Assembly: GCA_041191405.1 (NCBI GenBank)
Contig: JBEEOW010000020.1
Coordinates: forward strand, 14,794-78,793
DNA from: JBEEOW01 sp041191405
Lineage (GTDB): Bacteria; Bacteroidota; Bacteroidia; Cytophagales; UBA9547
Direction: 5' to 3'
DNA: 64,000 bases
The translations under genes were made by a program, and so were the position numbers. The notes beneath the pieces were generated by a model. The model saw only the letters and a list, made by a program, of their open reading frames with translations, was not told the origin of the DNA and searched no databases. Of this stretch, positions 53,715 through 61,636 are shown one piece after another; position 1 is the stretch's first letter, and the number at the start of each line of letters is the position of its first letter.

Positions 53715-54092
53715 ATGAAACCTACACTCCTTATTGTCGATGATGAATATCCAATCCGTAAGTTGTTGGATTTCTTTCTAAGTAAAAATTACACAGTAGT
53801 TGTAGTTGAAAATGCCTATGAAGCAATGAATTGGTTGTTAAAAGGAAACATTCCTGATGCGCTAATTTTAGATATAGAAATGCCAAAATTAAATGGTAAA
53901 TCATTATTGGTAGAGATTAAAAAAGATGAACGTTTTGAGAAGATTCCTGTAATTATGTTATCAGGAAATGAAAAAACTACAGAACGAATTGATTGCTTAA
54001 ATCTTGGTGCTGACGATTATATTGTTAAACCATTTAATCCTCAGGAATTAGAAGTAAGAATAAATACCTTATTCAAACGAATAAATAAATAA
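53715..54092 (+). CDS. Single-domain response regulator
   Basis: 125 residues, receiver only. D9/D10 pocket, phosphoacceptor D53 (LILDIEMPKLNG), SGNEKTTE and YIVKPFNP. No output domain, so action would be by protein contact, perhaps on the sugar transferase encoded 31 nt downstream or as a phosphate sink for the HNOBA kinase. Confidence 0.93.
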   Translation: MKPTLLIVDDEYPIRKLLDFFLSKNYTVVVVENAYEAMNWLLKGNIPDALILDIEMPKLNGKSLLVEIKKDERFEKIPVIMLSGNEKTTERIDCLNLGADDYIVKPFNPQELEVRINTLFKRINK

Positions 54093-54123
54093 TACTAATC
54101 TGGTAATTTAAATCTCAAACACA

Positions 54124-54996
54124 ATGGAAGCTGTTGAAATTGGTCACCCGTATTCTCGATTTGATATTACACAACAATCATTTGCTAATATAAATGATTT
54201 TTATAATGATGTTGATACTCAAATTGATACATATTCAACCTTTTATAAATTTAAATTACCATTTTATAAAAGAATGATGGATATACTATTTGCAGGTATT
54301 GGTTTATTAATGCTAACACCAGTATTTATAATAGTGGCAATATTATTAAAAATTGAATCATTTAAAGACCCTATATTTTACACCTCTCCAAGAGCAGGAA
54401 TGGGTTATAAAATTTTTGATTTAATAAAGTTTAGAAGTATGGTTTCAGGTGCTGATAAAAAGGTGGATGATCTTTCTTCTTTAAACCAATATCAAAAAGA
54501 TGCAAAATTAGTTGATAAAGTAGCTTGTGACCAATGCAAACTTAATGGCAAACAATGTGATGTGCCAAAATTGTATATTGGAGCCGAAGAAATTTGTGAG
54601 AAACAATATAAGTTTGAAAAAGAACAAAAAGCTGTTTTTCAAAAATTTGACAATGACCCAAGAGTTACTCGTTTTGGGAAATTTATCAGAAAAACAAGTA
54701 TTGACGAATTACCTCAATTAATTAATGTATTAAAAGGCGATATGTGTATAATCGGAAATAGACCATTGCCTTTATACGAAGCTGAAAAATTAACCACAAA
54801 TAAATGTGCAGAAAGGTTTTTGGCACCAGCAGGAATTTCAGGATTATGGCAGGTTTCTAAAAGAGGTAAAAGTAATATGTCGGTTGATGAAAGAGTTCAA
54901 CTTGATATTGAATATGCCAGAAACTATTCATTTACAATGGATATGAAGATTATATTCAAAACAATTCCAGCTTTGTTACAATCAAGTAATGTTTAA
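54124..54996 (+). CDS. Initiating sugar transferase (polyprenyl-phosphate glycosylphosphotransferase)
   Basis: 290 residues. One membrane helix (residues 53-76, ILFAGIGLLMLTPVFIIVAI) and the bacterial sugar transferase domain (PF02397-like): RAGMGYKIFDLIKFRSM, RFGKFIRKTSIDELPQL (catalytic DE), GNRPLPLYEAE and AGISGLWQVSKRG. An insertion at residues 125-170 holds four Cys (C135, C138, C145, C158), a metal-site-like cluster seen in Bacteroidota homologues. It starts repeat-unit assembly on undecaprenyl phosphate. Confidence 0.93.
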   Translation: MEAVEIGHPYSRFDITQQSFANINDFYNDVDTQIDTYSTFYKFKLPFYKRMMDILFAGIGLLMLTPVFIIVAILLKIESFKDPIFYTSPRAGMGYKIFDLIKFRSMVSGADKKVDDLSSLNQYQKDAKLVDKVACDQCKLNGKQCDVPKLYIGAEEICEKQYKFEKEQKAVFQKFDNDPRVTRFGKFIRKTSIDELPQLINVLKGDMCIIGNRPLPLYEAEKLTTNKCAERFLAPAGISGLWQVSKRGKSNMSVDERVQLDIEYARNYSFTMDMKIIFKTIPALLQSSNV

Positions 54997-55007
54997 ATTC
55001 CTAAGCC

Positions 55008-56192
55008 ATGATACTGTTATATATAATACATGCAATTGTTATATTCTTTATGACATTTCATGCTATAGGTTGGGTTTTATCATTAACATTTAGCCCAAAA
55101 CTTAATACTCAAATTGATGGCTTGGATAAAAAATTTGCAGTAATTATTACTGCTTATAAAAATGTTGAAATTTCTGAGCCATTAATTGAGTCATTATTAA
55201 AACAATCATATAAAAAATTTGAAATTTTCTTAATCGCAGATTGCTGTGATGTAGAAAAATCTAAATCAATTGAAAATAGGTTTAAAATCAATGTATTAAT
55301 ACCCGAGTCGCCTTTAAATTCTAAAGTAAAATCAATTAAAACTATAGTAAATAAGTTAGATAATTCATTTGATTCAATCCTGATTTTTGATCCAGATAAT
55401 TTAGCTCATCCATTATTTATTGAAAAAATCAATGATTCAATGAAACAAGGTTTTGAAGCAGTTCAAGGATTAAGAACAGCCAAAAACTTAGATACGCAGA
55501 TTGCCTGTTTGGATGCTCTTGGTGAATTTTATTACAGTGTAAATACTCGATTAATACCATTTGCAATTGGTTCATCAGCAACAATTGCAGGTTCTGGCAT
55601 GGCAATAAGTTTGCAGTTGTATAAAAACTATTTGTTACTTGATGAATTAAATGAGGAGAATGGAAGGGTAGTTATTGCAGAAGATAAAATATTGCAAACT
55701 TATATTGTAAAATTAGGTAAAACTATTGCTTTTGAGCCCAATGCAATTGTATTTGATGAAAAAATTGAAACTTCAACACAGCTTCAGCGCCAACGTACCA
55801 GATGGATTAATACTTGGTTTAAACATGCAAGCGATGGAATACAGTTGTTATTTTCAAAATCTTGGAATTCAATATGGTTTGCGTTTTTAACACTGTATCC
55901 ACCAATGTTTATTCAGTGGGTAACGGCTAGTTTATTAATCATTGTAGATTTATTTATTGTGCCAGAGTTATCATTATTGATTCTTACTGCAATGTATATT
56001 TATAGTATGCATTTTATACATTCATTATTTATAGCTAAAGCTCCTAAAAGTGTATTTTTATCTCTAGTTGCGCTACCACTTTTCATATCCAAACAAATTA
56101 TTTCGCTCTTTCAAATCAAAAAATCAAATAATGATTTTATGGTAACTGAGCATACAAAAACAATTCGTTTTGAAGAACTTAAACTATCTTAG
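55008..56192 (+). CDS. Membrane glycosyltransferase family 2
   Basis: 394 residues. One N-terminal helix and three C-terminal helices (about residues 290-370). Catalytic region: FAVIITAYKNVEISEPLIES, SILIFDPDNLAHPLF (DxD-like), GSGMAISLQLY, EDKILQTYIVK and QLQRQRTRWINTW (the QxxRW motif of processive GT2). Probably adds or polymerises a sugar at the membrane. Two nt before the flippase gene. Confidence 0.88.
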   Translation: MILLYIIHAIVIFFMTFHAIGWVLSLTFSPKLNTQIDGLDKKFAVIITAYKNVEISEPLIESLLKQSYKKFEIFLIADCCDVEKSKSIENRFKINVLIPESPLNSKVKSIKTIVNKLDNSFDSILIFDPDNLAHPLFIEKINDSMKQGFEAVQGLRTAKNLDTQIACLDALGEFYYSVNTRLIPFAIGSSATIAGSGMAISLQLYKNYLLLDELNEENGRVVIAEDKILQTYIVKLGKTIAFEPNAIVFDEKIETSTQLQRQRTRWINTWFKHASDGIQLLFSKSWNSIWFAFLTLYPPMFIQWVTASLLIIVDLFIVPELSLLILTAMYIYSMHFIHSLFIAKAPKSVFLSLVALPLFISKQIISLFQIKKSNNDFMVTEHTKTIRFEELKLS

Positions 56193-56194
56193 TT

Positions 56195-57541
56195 ATGAAA
56201 AATTACTGGCTTCAATCAGGTTTTTATACCTTCTTACAACGATTCTCAACTTTAGTGTTTGGGTTTGGTGGGTTTTATATACTAATCAGAATGCAATCAA
56301 AACATGATTTTGGTATCTGGGCATTAGTAATATCTATTACTGCTCTTTTAGAAGTTGCTCGAAATGGATTAATTCAGAATGGTTTAATTAAATATAGTAT
56401 TGGTGCTAGTGAAAAAGAACAAAAAGAGATTCAATCTGCTTCTTTGTTTTTAAATATTACACTCACCATTGTTAGTTGTATATTTCTATTAACTGCTGGA
56501 CCATATTTTGAAACATTGTGGCATGCAAATGGAATTGCTTCTCTATTGAGAGTTTATTGTTTAACTTCAATAGCTTTTATTCCATTTCAACAATTTAGTT
56601 ATTTACAACAATCAAATTTTGATTTTAAAAGTTTGAGTATCATGTATATGGTTCGTCAAGGAAGTTTTTTCGGTGTGATATTATTTAATTTGGTATTTGT
56701 ACACCACATTTCTTTAAATACATTGATTTGGAGTACATTTTATACATCTGTGATTTCATCAATAGTTGGGTATATAATGGTTCGTAAGTACTTTTATGTT
56801 GCTGTGTTGCCATCCAAATATTGGATCGTCAAATTATTTAATTATGGCAAATATAGTTTTGGTACCAATGTAAGTGGAATGTTATTTAATAGTATCGACC
56901 AATTTATGTTAGGTTCAATGGCAGGAACTGCACAAGTGGCAATTTATAACGCTTCTTCAAAAATTAATAATTTAGTAGAAGTTCCAATTTCAACAGTTGC
57001 TTCAATTGTATTTCCCCAAACATCCTTAAAAGCTAATGAAAATAATACTGAGAGTGTTAAGTTAATGTATGAAAAATCAGTTTCTGTATTATTAGCTATG
57101 ATTTTGCCTGTAATTATATTTGTAGCAGTAATTCCCACAATAACACTTACATTTATAGCAGGTTCATCTTATGCTGAATATCCAGGTGTATTAATGATTA
57201 TTTTATTATTCTCATTATTACAACCATTTAGTAGACAATTTGGTACTGTTTTAGATTCTCTAGGAAAACCAAATATTAATTTTTATTGTATCTCCGGAGC
57301 CGCTATTATAAATTTGGTTTTAAATTATAGTTTAATTCCAGTTTGGGGTATTTATGGAGCTGCGTTTTCTACTTTCATGGCATTATTAATTTCTGTTATT
57401 GTTAATTTGGTTATTTTGAAACAATTAATCAATGTGAACTTTATATCAATTATTAGTGGCATAGTTACAGTTTATAAATTTATCTATTCTAAAGTTTTAG
57501 ATTATTTAAAACCGATTTTTGTAAAACAAATTGTGTTGTAA
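56195..57541 (+). CDS. Wzx-type oligosaccharide flippase
   Basis: 448 residues, twelve to fourteen membrane helices of the MATE/MOP (polysaccharide biosynthesis protein) superfamily. Marks: FGGFYILIRMQSKHDFGIWA, SIDQFMLGSMAGTAQVAIYN and the later LDSLGKPNINFYCI segment. It moves lipid-linked repeat units across the inner membrane. Last gene of the plus-strand exopolysaccharide arm. Confidence 0.92.
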   Translation: MKNYWLQSGFYTFLQRFSTLVFGFGGFYILIRMQSKHDFGIWALVISITALLEVARNGLIQNGLIKYSIGASEKEQKEIQSASLFLNITLTIVSCIFLLTAGPYFETLWHANGIASLLRVYCLTSIAFIPFQQFSYLQQSNFDFKSLSIMYMVRQGSFFGVILFNLVFVHHISLNTLIWSTFYTSVISSIVGYIMVRKYFYVAVLPSKYWIVKLFNYGKYSFGTNVSGMLFNSIDQFMLGSMAGTAQVAIYNASSKINNLVEVPISTVASIVFPQTSLKANENNTESVKLMYEKSVSVLLAMILPVIIFVAVIPTITLTFIAGSSYAEYPGVLMIILLFSLLQPFSRQFGTVLDSLGKPNINFYCISGAAIINLVLNYSLIPVWGIYGAAFSTFMALLISVIVNLVILKQLINVNFISIISGIVTVYKFIYSKVLDYLKPIFVKQIVL

Positions 57542-57623
57542 ATTTGATGGAAGTATTTTTTTAACTTTTTTGATTTTTTATTTATAAAAAATATCAATCA
57601 TTTGAGTTTTATTCGACTAACAA

Positions 57624-57678
57624 TTAGTCTCATCGGGAAGATGATTTCCTAGCCTCTGGGTTTTAACTCCTAGTATTT
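57624..57678. repeat. Two-hairpin intergenic element, decayed copy
   Basis: TTAGTCTCATCGGGAAGATG and then CCTCTGGGTTTTAACTCCTAG correspond to the intact copy at 46461-46515, with substitutions that break both stems. Confidence 0.6.
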
Positions 57679-57699
57679 CAAATATTTCAAAAAAGAAAT

Positions 57700-58239
57700 T
57701 TATTTTAATTGTTTAATTAAACTGCTTTCAATCAATGATTTCATTTGAATAATGGAAACTTTATTTAATTGTATTAGCCTTTCTGATTGAGATAAGCCTT
57801 CTTGAATGAGTAATGCATTTATACTTTCCAAATTACTCAACACTACCAATTGTTCTAAATTTGCATAATCTCTAATATTTCCATTTTTGTCTGTATTTGA
57901 ATCTCTCCATTCTTTCGCCGTTAATCCAAAAAGAGCAACATTTAATAAATCGGCTTCGTTGGCATATACTAAACTTGATTGTTTATTTGTTATTTCAGAT
58001 GGGATTAAATTTTCTTTAATGGCATCAGTATGAATACGATAATTTATTTTTGAAATTGTTTTTTGTAAATTGCATTCTAATTGTAATCTCGAATTTTCAT
58101 CTTCTTTTAATCGTTGAAATTCTTTGATTATAAATAGCTTAAACTCTATTGTAATCCAAGAAGCAAATTCTAAAGCAATATCTTTGTGTGCAAATGTCCC
58201 TCCATAACGCCCAGATTTTGATACAATTCCAATTAAAAA
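57700..58239 (-). pseudogene. KilA-N domain protein, 5'-truncated
   Basis: The minus strand is open for 179 codons from after a TAG (58240-58242) to TAA at 57700-57702, without a start codon. The translation begins LIGIVSKSGRYGGTFAHKD (second half of a KilA-N domain), then EFASWITIEFKLFIIKEFQ, YRIHTDAIKENLIP and ANEADLLNVALFGLTAKEW, the standard C-terminal part of phage-derived KilA-N proteins. The first half of the domain (about 100 residues) is absent upstream in every frame examined, so this is a remnant. Confidence 0.82.
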
Positions 58240-58394
58240 CTAATTAAAATTAAAAAGTTTAATAAAATGAATTTATTTGTTTTCTAATTTAAAAAGTATG
58301 TTAAAAAAAATCACAATGATTTTTGGCAGAAATAACTGTTTTTAAAAATATAATTCCGATTTTTACACCTCAAACTAAATATATATTACACGTG

Positions 58395-58814
58395 GTGATT
58401 TACATCAGCCGTGCGGAACACTTCAATGCAGCGCACAAGTTATACAATCCTAATTGGTCGGAAGAAAAAAACATCGAAATGTTTGGACCTTGTTGTAACC
58501 ACAATTGGCACGGACATAACTTCGATTTAATTGTTACTGTAAAAGGTGAACCAAACCCAGAAACTGGTTTTGTTATTGATTTAAAGCAACTTAGTAAACT
58601 TATCAGAACCGAAATTATTGAAAAGGTGGATCATAAAAATCTTAACCTTGATGTTGATTTTATGCTTGGTAAAATGGCTAGTACCGAAAATTTAGCTTAT
58701 GAATTTTGGCAAATTCTTGCTCCAAAAATTAAAGCTATTGAACCTAAAGCTGAATTGTATTCAATTAAATTATATGAAACTCCAAGAAATTTTGTTGAAT
58801 ACTTGGGCGAATAA
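58395..58814 (+). CDS. queD: 6-pyruvoyl-tetrahydropterin synthase/QueD family
   Basis: About 139 residues. Family members begin MxYISRxEHF, so the start is taken as the GTG at 58395 (another GTG is 58392); the TTG at 58323 would add an unrelated extension. HFNAAHKL and NWHGHNF supply the zinc His; a Cys pair FGPCCNHN gives the catalytic Cys; VDHKNLNLDV and the C-terminal E (YETPRNFVEYLG) complete the site. Likely 6-carboxytetrahydropterin synthase for queuosine, though a pterin role is possible. Confidence 0.88.
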   Translation: MIYISRAEHFNAAHKLYNPNWSEEKNIEMFGPCCNHNWHGHNFDLIVTVKGEPNPETGFVIDLKQLSKLIRTEIIEKVDHKNLNLDVDFMLGKMASTENLAYEFWQILAPKIKAIEPKAELYSIKLYETPRNFVEYLGE

Positions 58815-58823
58815 TTTTTACTT

Positions 58824-59930
58824 ATGAAATATTACTTAATTGCTGGCGAACGTTCGGGCGAAGTACATGCTTCAAACTTAATGAAATCATTGGTTCAAAA
58901 AGATGCTAATGCTGAATTTCGTTTTTTAGGTGGCGATTTAATGGCTGCCGAAGGTGGAACTATGTATCGTCACTACAAAGAAATTTCTTTTATGGGTTTT
59001 TGGGAGGTATTTACAAACCTTTCTACCATTTCTCGAAATTTAAAAGATTGCAAAGAAGATTTAATTAAATATAAGCCTGATGTAGTTATTTTGGTTGATT
59101 TCTCTGGTTTTAACCTTAGAATCGCAAAATATGCTAAAGAAGCAGGCATAAAGGTTTTTTACTATATTTCTCCTAAAGTTTGGGTTTGGAATCAAAAACG
59201 TGCTTATAAAATCAAGAAATTGGTTGATAAAATGTTTGTGATTTTACCTTTTGAAAAGGAGTTTTACAAAAAATATGATTACGAAGTTGATTATGTTGGT
59301 AATCCTGTGTTGGATTCAATTCATAATCATGTTCCAAATCCTGACTTTAGAAAAAAACATGGCTTAGATGAACGTCCGATAATTGCTATTTTACCAGGAA
59401 GTAGAAAACAAGAAGTGGAGGCCATGTTACATTATATGGTCAATGTAATTCCTGTTTTTAGAGATTATCAATTTGTTGTTGCAGCAGTATCAAATTTAAG
59501 TGAGGAATATTATGAGATGTTTAATCGTGACAAGGATTTAACAATCGTTGTTGATGAATCTTACGATATTTTAAAAAATGCAACTGCAGCTTTAGTTACT
59601 TCAGGAACAGCTACTTTAGAAACTGCTTTGATGAATGTGCCTCAAGTTGTTTGCTATAAAACGAGTCAGTTTACCTACACATTCGCCAAAATGATGATGA
59701 AAGTAAAGTATATTTCATTGGTTAATTTAATTTTGAACAAACCTGCTGTTAAAGAGTTGATTCAAGATGAATTTATTCCAAGAAATATTGTAGATGAATT
59801 GAAAAAAGTTACCCAAAATACAGAGGTTAGAGCTACACAATTAGCTGATTATAAAACCTTACAAGATATAATGGGTAAGCCAGGTGCATCAAACACCACC
59901 GCTGATTTAATTGTTAAATATTTAAAGTAA
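58824..59930 (+). CDS. lpxB: Lipid-A-disaccharide synthase
   Basis: 368 residues, GT19 family. It joins UDP-diacylglucosamine and lipid X to form the lipid A disaccharide at the inner membrane. Starts YYLIAGERSGEVHASNL, then RFLGGDLMAAEGG, VVILVDFSGFNLRIAK, YYISPKVWVWNQKR, and the donor-side AILPGSRKQEVEAML and TSGTATLETALMNVPQV. Nine nt after the queD-like gene. Confidence 0.96.
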   Translation: MKYYLIAGERSGEVHASNLMKSLVQKDANAEFRFLGGDLMAAEGGTMYRHYKEISFMGFWEVFTNLSTISRNLKDCKEDLIKYKPDVVILVDFSGFNLRIAKYAKEAGIKVFYYISPKVWVWNQKRAYKIKKLVDKMFVILPFEKEFYKKYDYEVDYVGNPVLDSIHNHVPNPDFRKKHGLDERPIIAILPGSRKQEVEAMLHYMVNVIPVFRDYQFVVAAVSNLSEEYYEMFNRDKDLTIVVDESYDILKNATAALVTSGTATLETALMNVPQVVCYKTSQFTYTFAKMMMKVKYISLVNLILNKPAVKELIQDEFIPRNIVDELKKVTQNTEVRATQLADYKTLQDIMGKPGASNTTADLIVKYLK

Positions 59931-60028
59931 GTTATCAGTTATCAGTTTAGGGTTATCAGTTTTATGTCTAAAAACAATAAACTTATTACAATAAACTGAC
60001 TACTGAATACCGACAACTGAAAACTATC
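59931..60028 (+). repeat. Short-period repeat block (GTTATCAGTT / ACTGA words)
   Basis: GTTATCAGTTATCAG words immediately follow the lpxB stop, then TAAACTGACTACTGA and CGACAACTGAAAACT words precede the aminotransferase ATG. Confidence 0.65.
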
Positions 60029-60034
60029 AAATAT

Positions 60035-61105
60035 ATGTCAAAAGTATTCTTTACACCAGGTCCAGCTCAATTATACCCAACAGTTGAGCAACATTTATTA
60101 ACTGCAATCAAAGAAAACATAGGTTCACTTTCGCATAGAGGTAAAGCTTTTCAAAGTATTTACCAAGAAGTAGATACCAATTTAAGAGCATTAATGAATA
60201 TTCCTGCTGATTTTAAAATATTTTTTACTGGTTCAGCAACAGAAATTTGGGAAAGAATTATACAAAATATGGTTACTAAAAACAGTACACATTTTGTAAA
60301 TGGTTCATTTTCAAAGAAATTTTATGAGTTTTCAAAAGAATTGGGTTATAATGCTCAAAAATTTGAAGTAGATTTTGGAAAAGGTTTTTACAGTGCTGAT
60401 TATACTGTAAATCCTGAATCTGAATTAATTTGCGTTACACATAACGAAACAAGTTCTGGTGTATTTATGCCAGTTGCTGAAATCAATAAATTAAGAGACG
60501 CAAATCCAAATGCAATTATTGCAGTAGATGCGGTTTCATCAGTTCCATATCCTGAATTTGATTGGACTAAAGTTGATACTGTGTTTTTCTCTGTGCAAAA
60601 AGGAATGGGTTTACCTGCTGGTTTAGGTGTTTGGATTGTAAATGATAAATGCATCGAAAAATCAAAACAAAAATTAGCATCTGGTTCATCAATAGGCACT
60701 TATCACTCGTTACCTTCGTTGTTAAGTAATGGTTCTAAATTTGAAACACCATCAACTCCAAATGTACTTGGTATTTATTTATTAGGTAAAGTTCTTGGCG
60801 ATATGTTGAACAAAGGTGTAGCTCAAATCAGAAAAGAGACAGACTTCAAAGCTGAATTATTATACAATTTTGCTAACAAATCTGAATTCTTAAGTCCATT
60901 TGTTACAGATACTTACCACCAATCAAAAACAGTTGTGGTTTGTAATACTACTGTTGCTTCTAGTGAATTAATTACAAAATTAAAAGCATCTGATTTAATA
61001 TTAGGTAGCGGATACGGTAACTTTAAAGATTCTCAAGTTAGAATTGCCAACTTCCCTGCTGTGAGCGTTGAAAATGTAGAATTATTAATAGAGAAGTTTG
61101 TTTAG
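60035..61105 (+). CDS. serC: Class V aminotransferase, phosphoserine aminotransferase-like
   Basis: 356 residues, PLP fold type I. FFTPGPAQLYP and SLSHRGKAFQSIY are typical of SerC/alanine-glyoxylate-type enzymes; FTGSATEIWERII matches SerC; the PLP Lys is in FFSVQKGMGLPAG and the Asp in IIAVDAVSSVPY. SerC converts 3-phosphohydroxypyruvate to phosphoserine. A close relative with other substrates cannot be excluded, and no serA is adjacent in the window. Confidence 0.8.
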   Translation: MSKVFFTPGPAQLYPTVEQHLLTAIKENIGSLSHRGKAFQSIYQEVDTNLRALMNIPADFKIFFTGSATEIWERIIQNMVTKNSTHFVNGSFSKKFYEFSKELGYNAQKFEVDFGKGFYSADYTVNPESELICVTHNETSSGVFMPVAEINKLRDANPNAIIAVDAVSSVPYPEFDWTKVDTVFFSVQKGMGLPAGLGVWIVNDKCIEKSKQKLASGSSIGTYHSLPSLLSNGSKFETPSTPNVLGIYLLGKVLGDMLNKGVAQIRKETDFKAELLYNFANKSEFLSPFVTDTYHQSKTVVVCNTTVASSELITKLKASDLILGSGYGNFKDSQVRIANFPAVSVENVELLIEKFV

Positions 61106-61202
61106 AGTTCAGGGTTTAGAGTTCAGTGTTTTTTGAAAGATTTAACTCTGAACCTTTAACTCTGAACCTTTAACTCTTAACTCTTAACTCTCAACTCTCA
61201 AC
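61106..61202 (+). repeat. Heptad-type repeat block (AACTCTGAACC words)
   Basis: TTCAGGGTTTAGAGTTCAG words, then TTTAACTCTGAACCTTTAAC and TCTTAACTCTCAACTC words, starting at the aminotransferase stop and ending 2 nt before the next ATG. Confidence 0.8.
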
Positions 61203-61204
61203 TT

Positions 61205-61609
61205 ATGATTACTTTAGGTCAAACATATACTCATCAATTTTCATTTACACAAGCACAAGTGCAAGCATTTGCTGAGGTAAGTGGCGACAATAATCCTCTG
61301 CATTTAGATGCTGAATTTGCAGCAACTACACCTTTTAAAAAGCCAATTATGCATGGTTTTTTAGGTGGTTCAATATTTTCAATGATATTAGGAACCAAAT
61401 TCCCTGGAGAGGGAAGTGTGTATTTAAAACAAAGCATGGAGTTTTTGAGACCAATGTTTGTAGATACACAATATGAAGCTCAATTGACTGTAAAAGAGAT
61501 TATTGAAGGTAAAAATACAGCACTTATTGAAACCATAATTAAAGACTCAACCACTGGTAAAATTACAACCAAAGGCGAGGCTTTAATTATGAATAAAAAT
61601 CAATTTTAA
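61205..61609 (+). CDS. MaoC-like (R)-specific enoyl-CoA hydratase
   Basis: 134 residues, single hotdog domain. FAEVSGDNNPLHLDAEFA is the hydratase-2 motif with catalytic D28 and H33; KKPIMHGFLGGSIFSMILG follows with the conserved HG. It hydrates trans-2-enoyl-CoA to the (R)-3-hydroxyacyl form, or acts on a related substrate. It stands between two repeat or spacer regions, so expression may be monocistronic. Confidence 0.88.
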   Translation: MITLGQTYTHQFSFTQAQVQAFAEVSGDNNPLHLDAEFAATTPFKKPIMHGFLGGSIFSMILGTKFPGEGSVYLKQSMEFLRPMFVDTQYEAQLTVKEIIEGKNTALIETIIKDSTTGKITTKGEALIMNKNQF

Positions 61610-61636
61610 TTTCATAAAAAACGAATAGTTTTATAA

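Noticed and set aside
58323..58394. Extended N-terminus of the queD-like gene from a TTG
   Set aside because: The added 24 residues have no counterpart in the family, whose members begin at the YISRAEHF segment; a GTG is available there.
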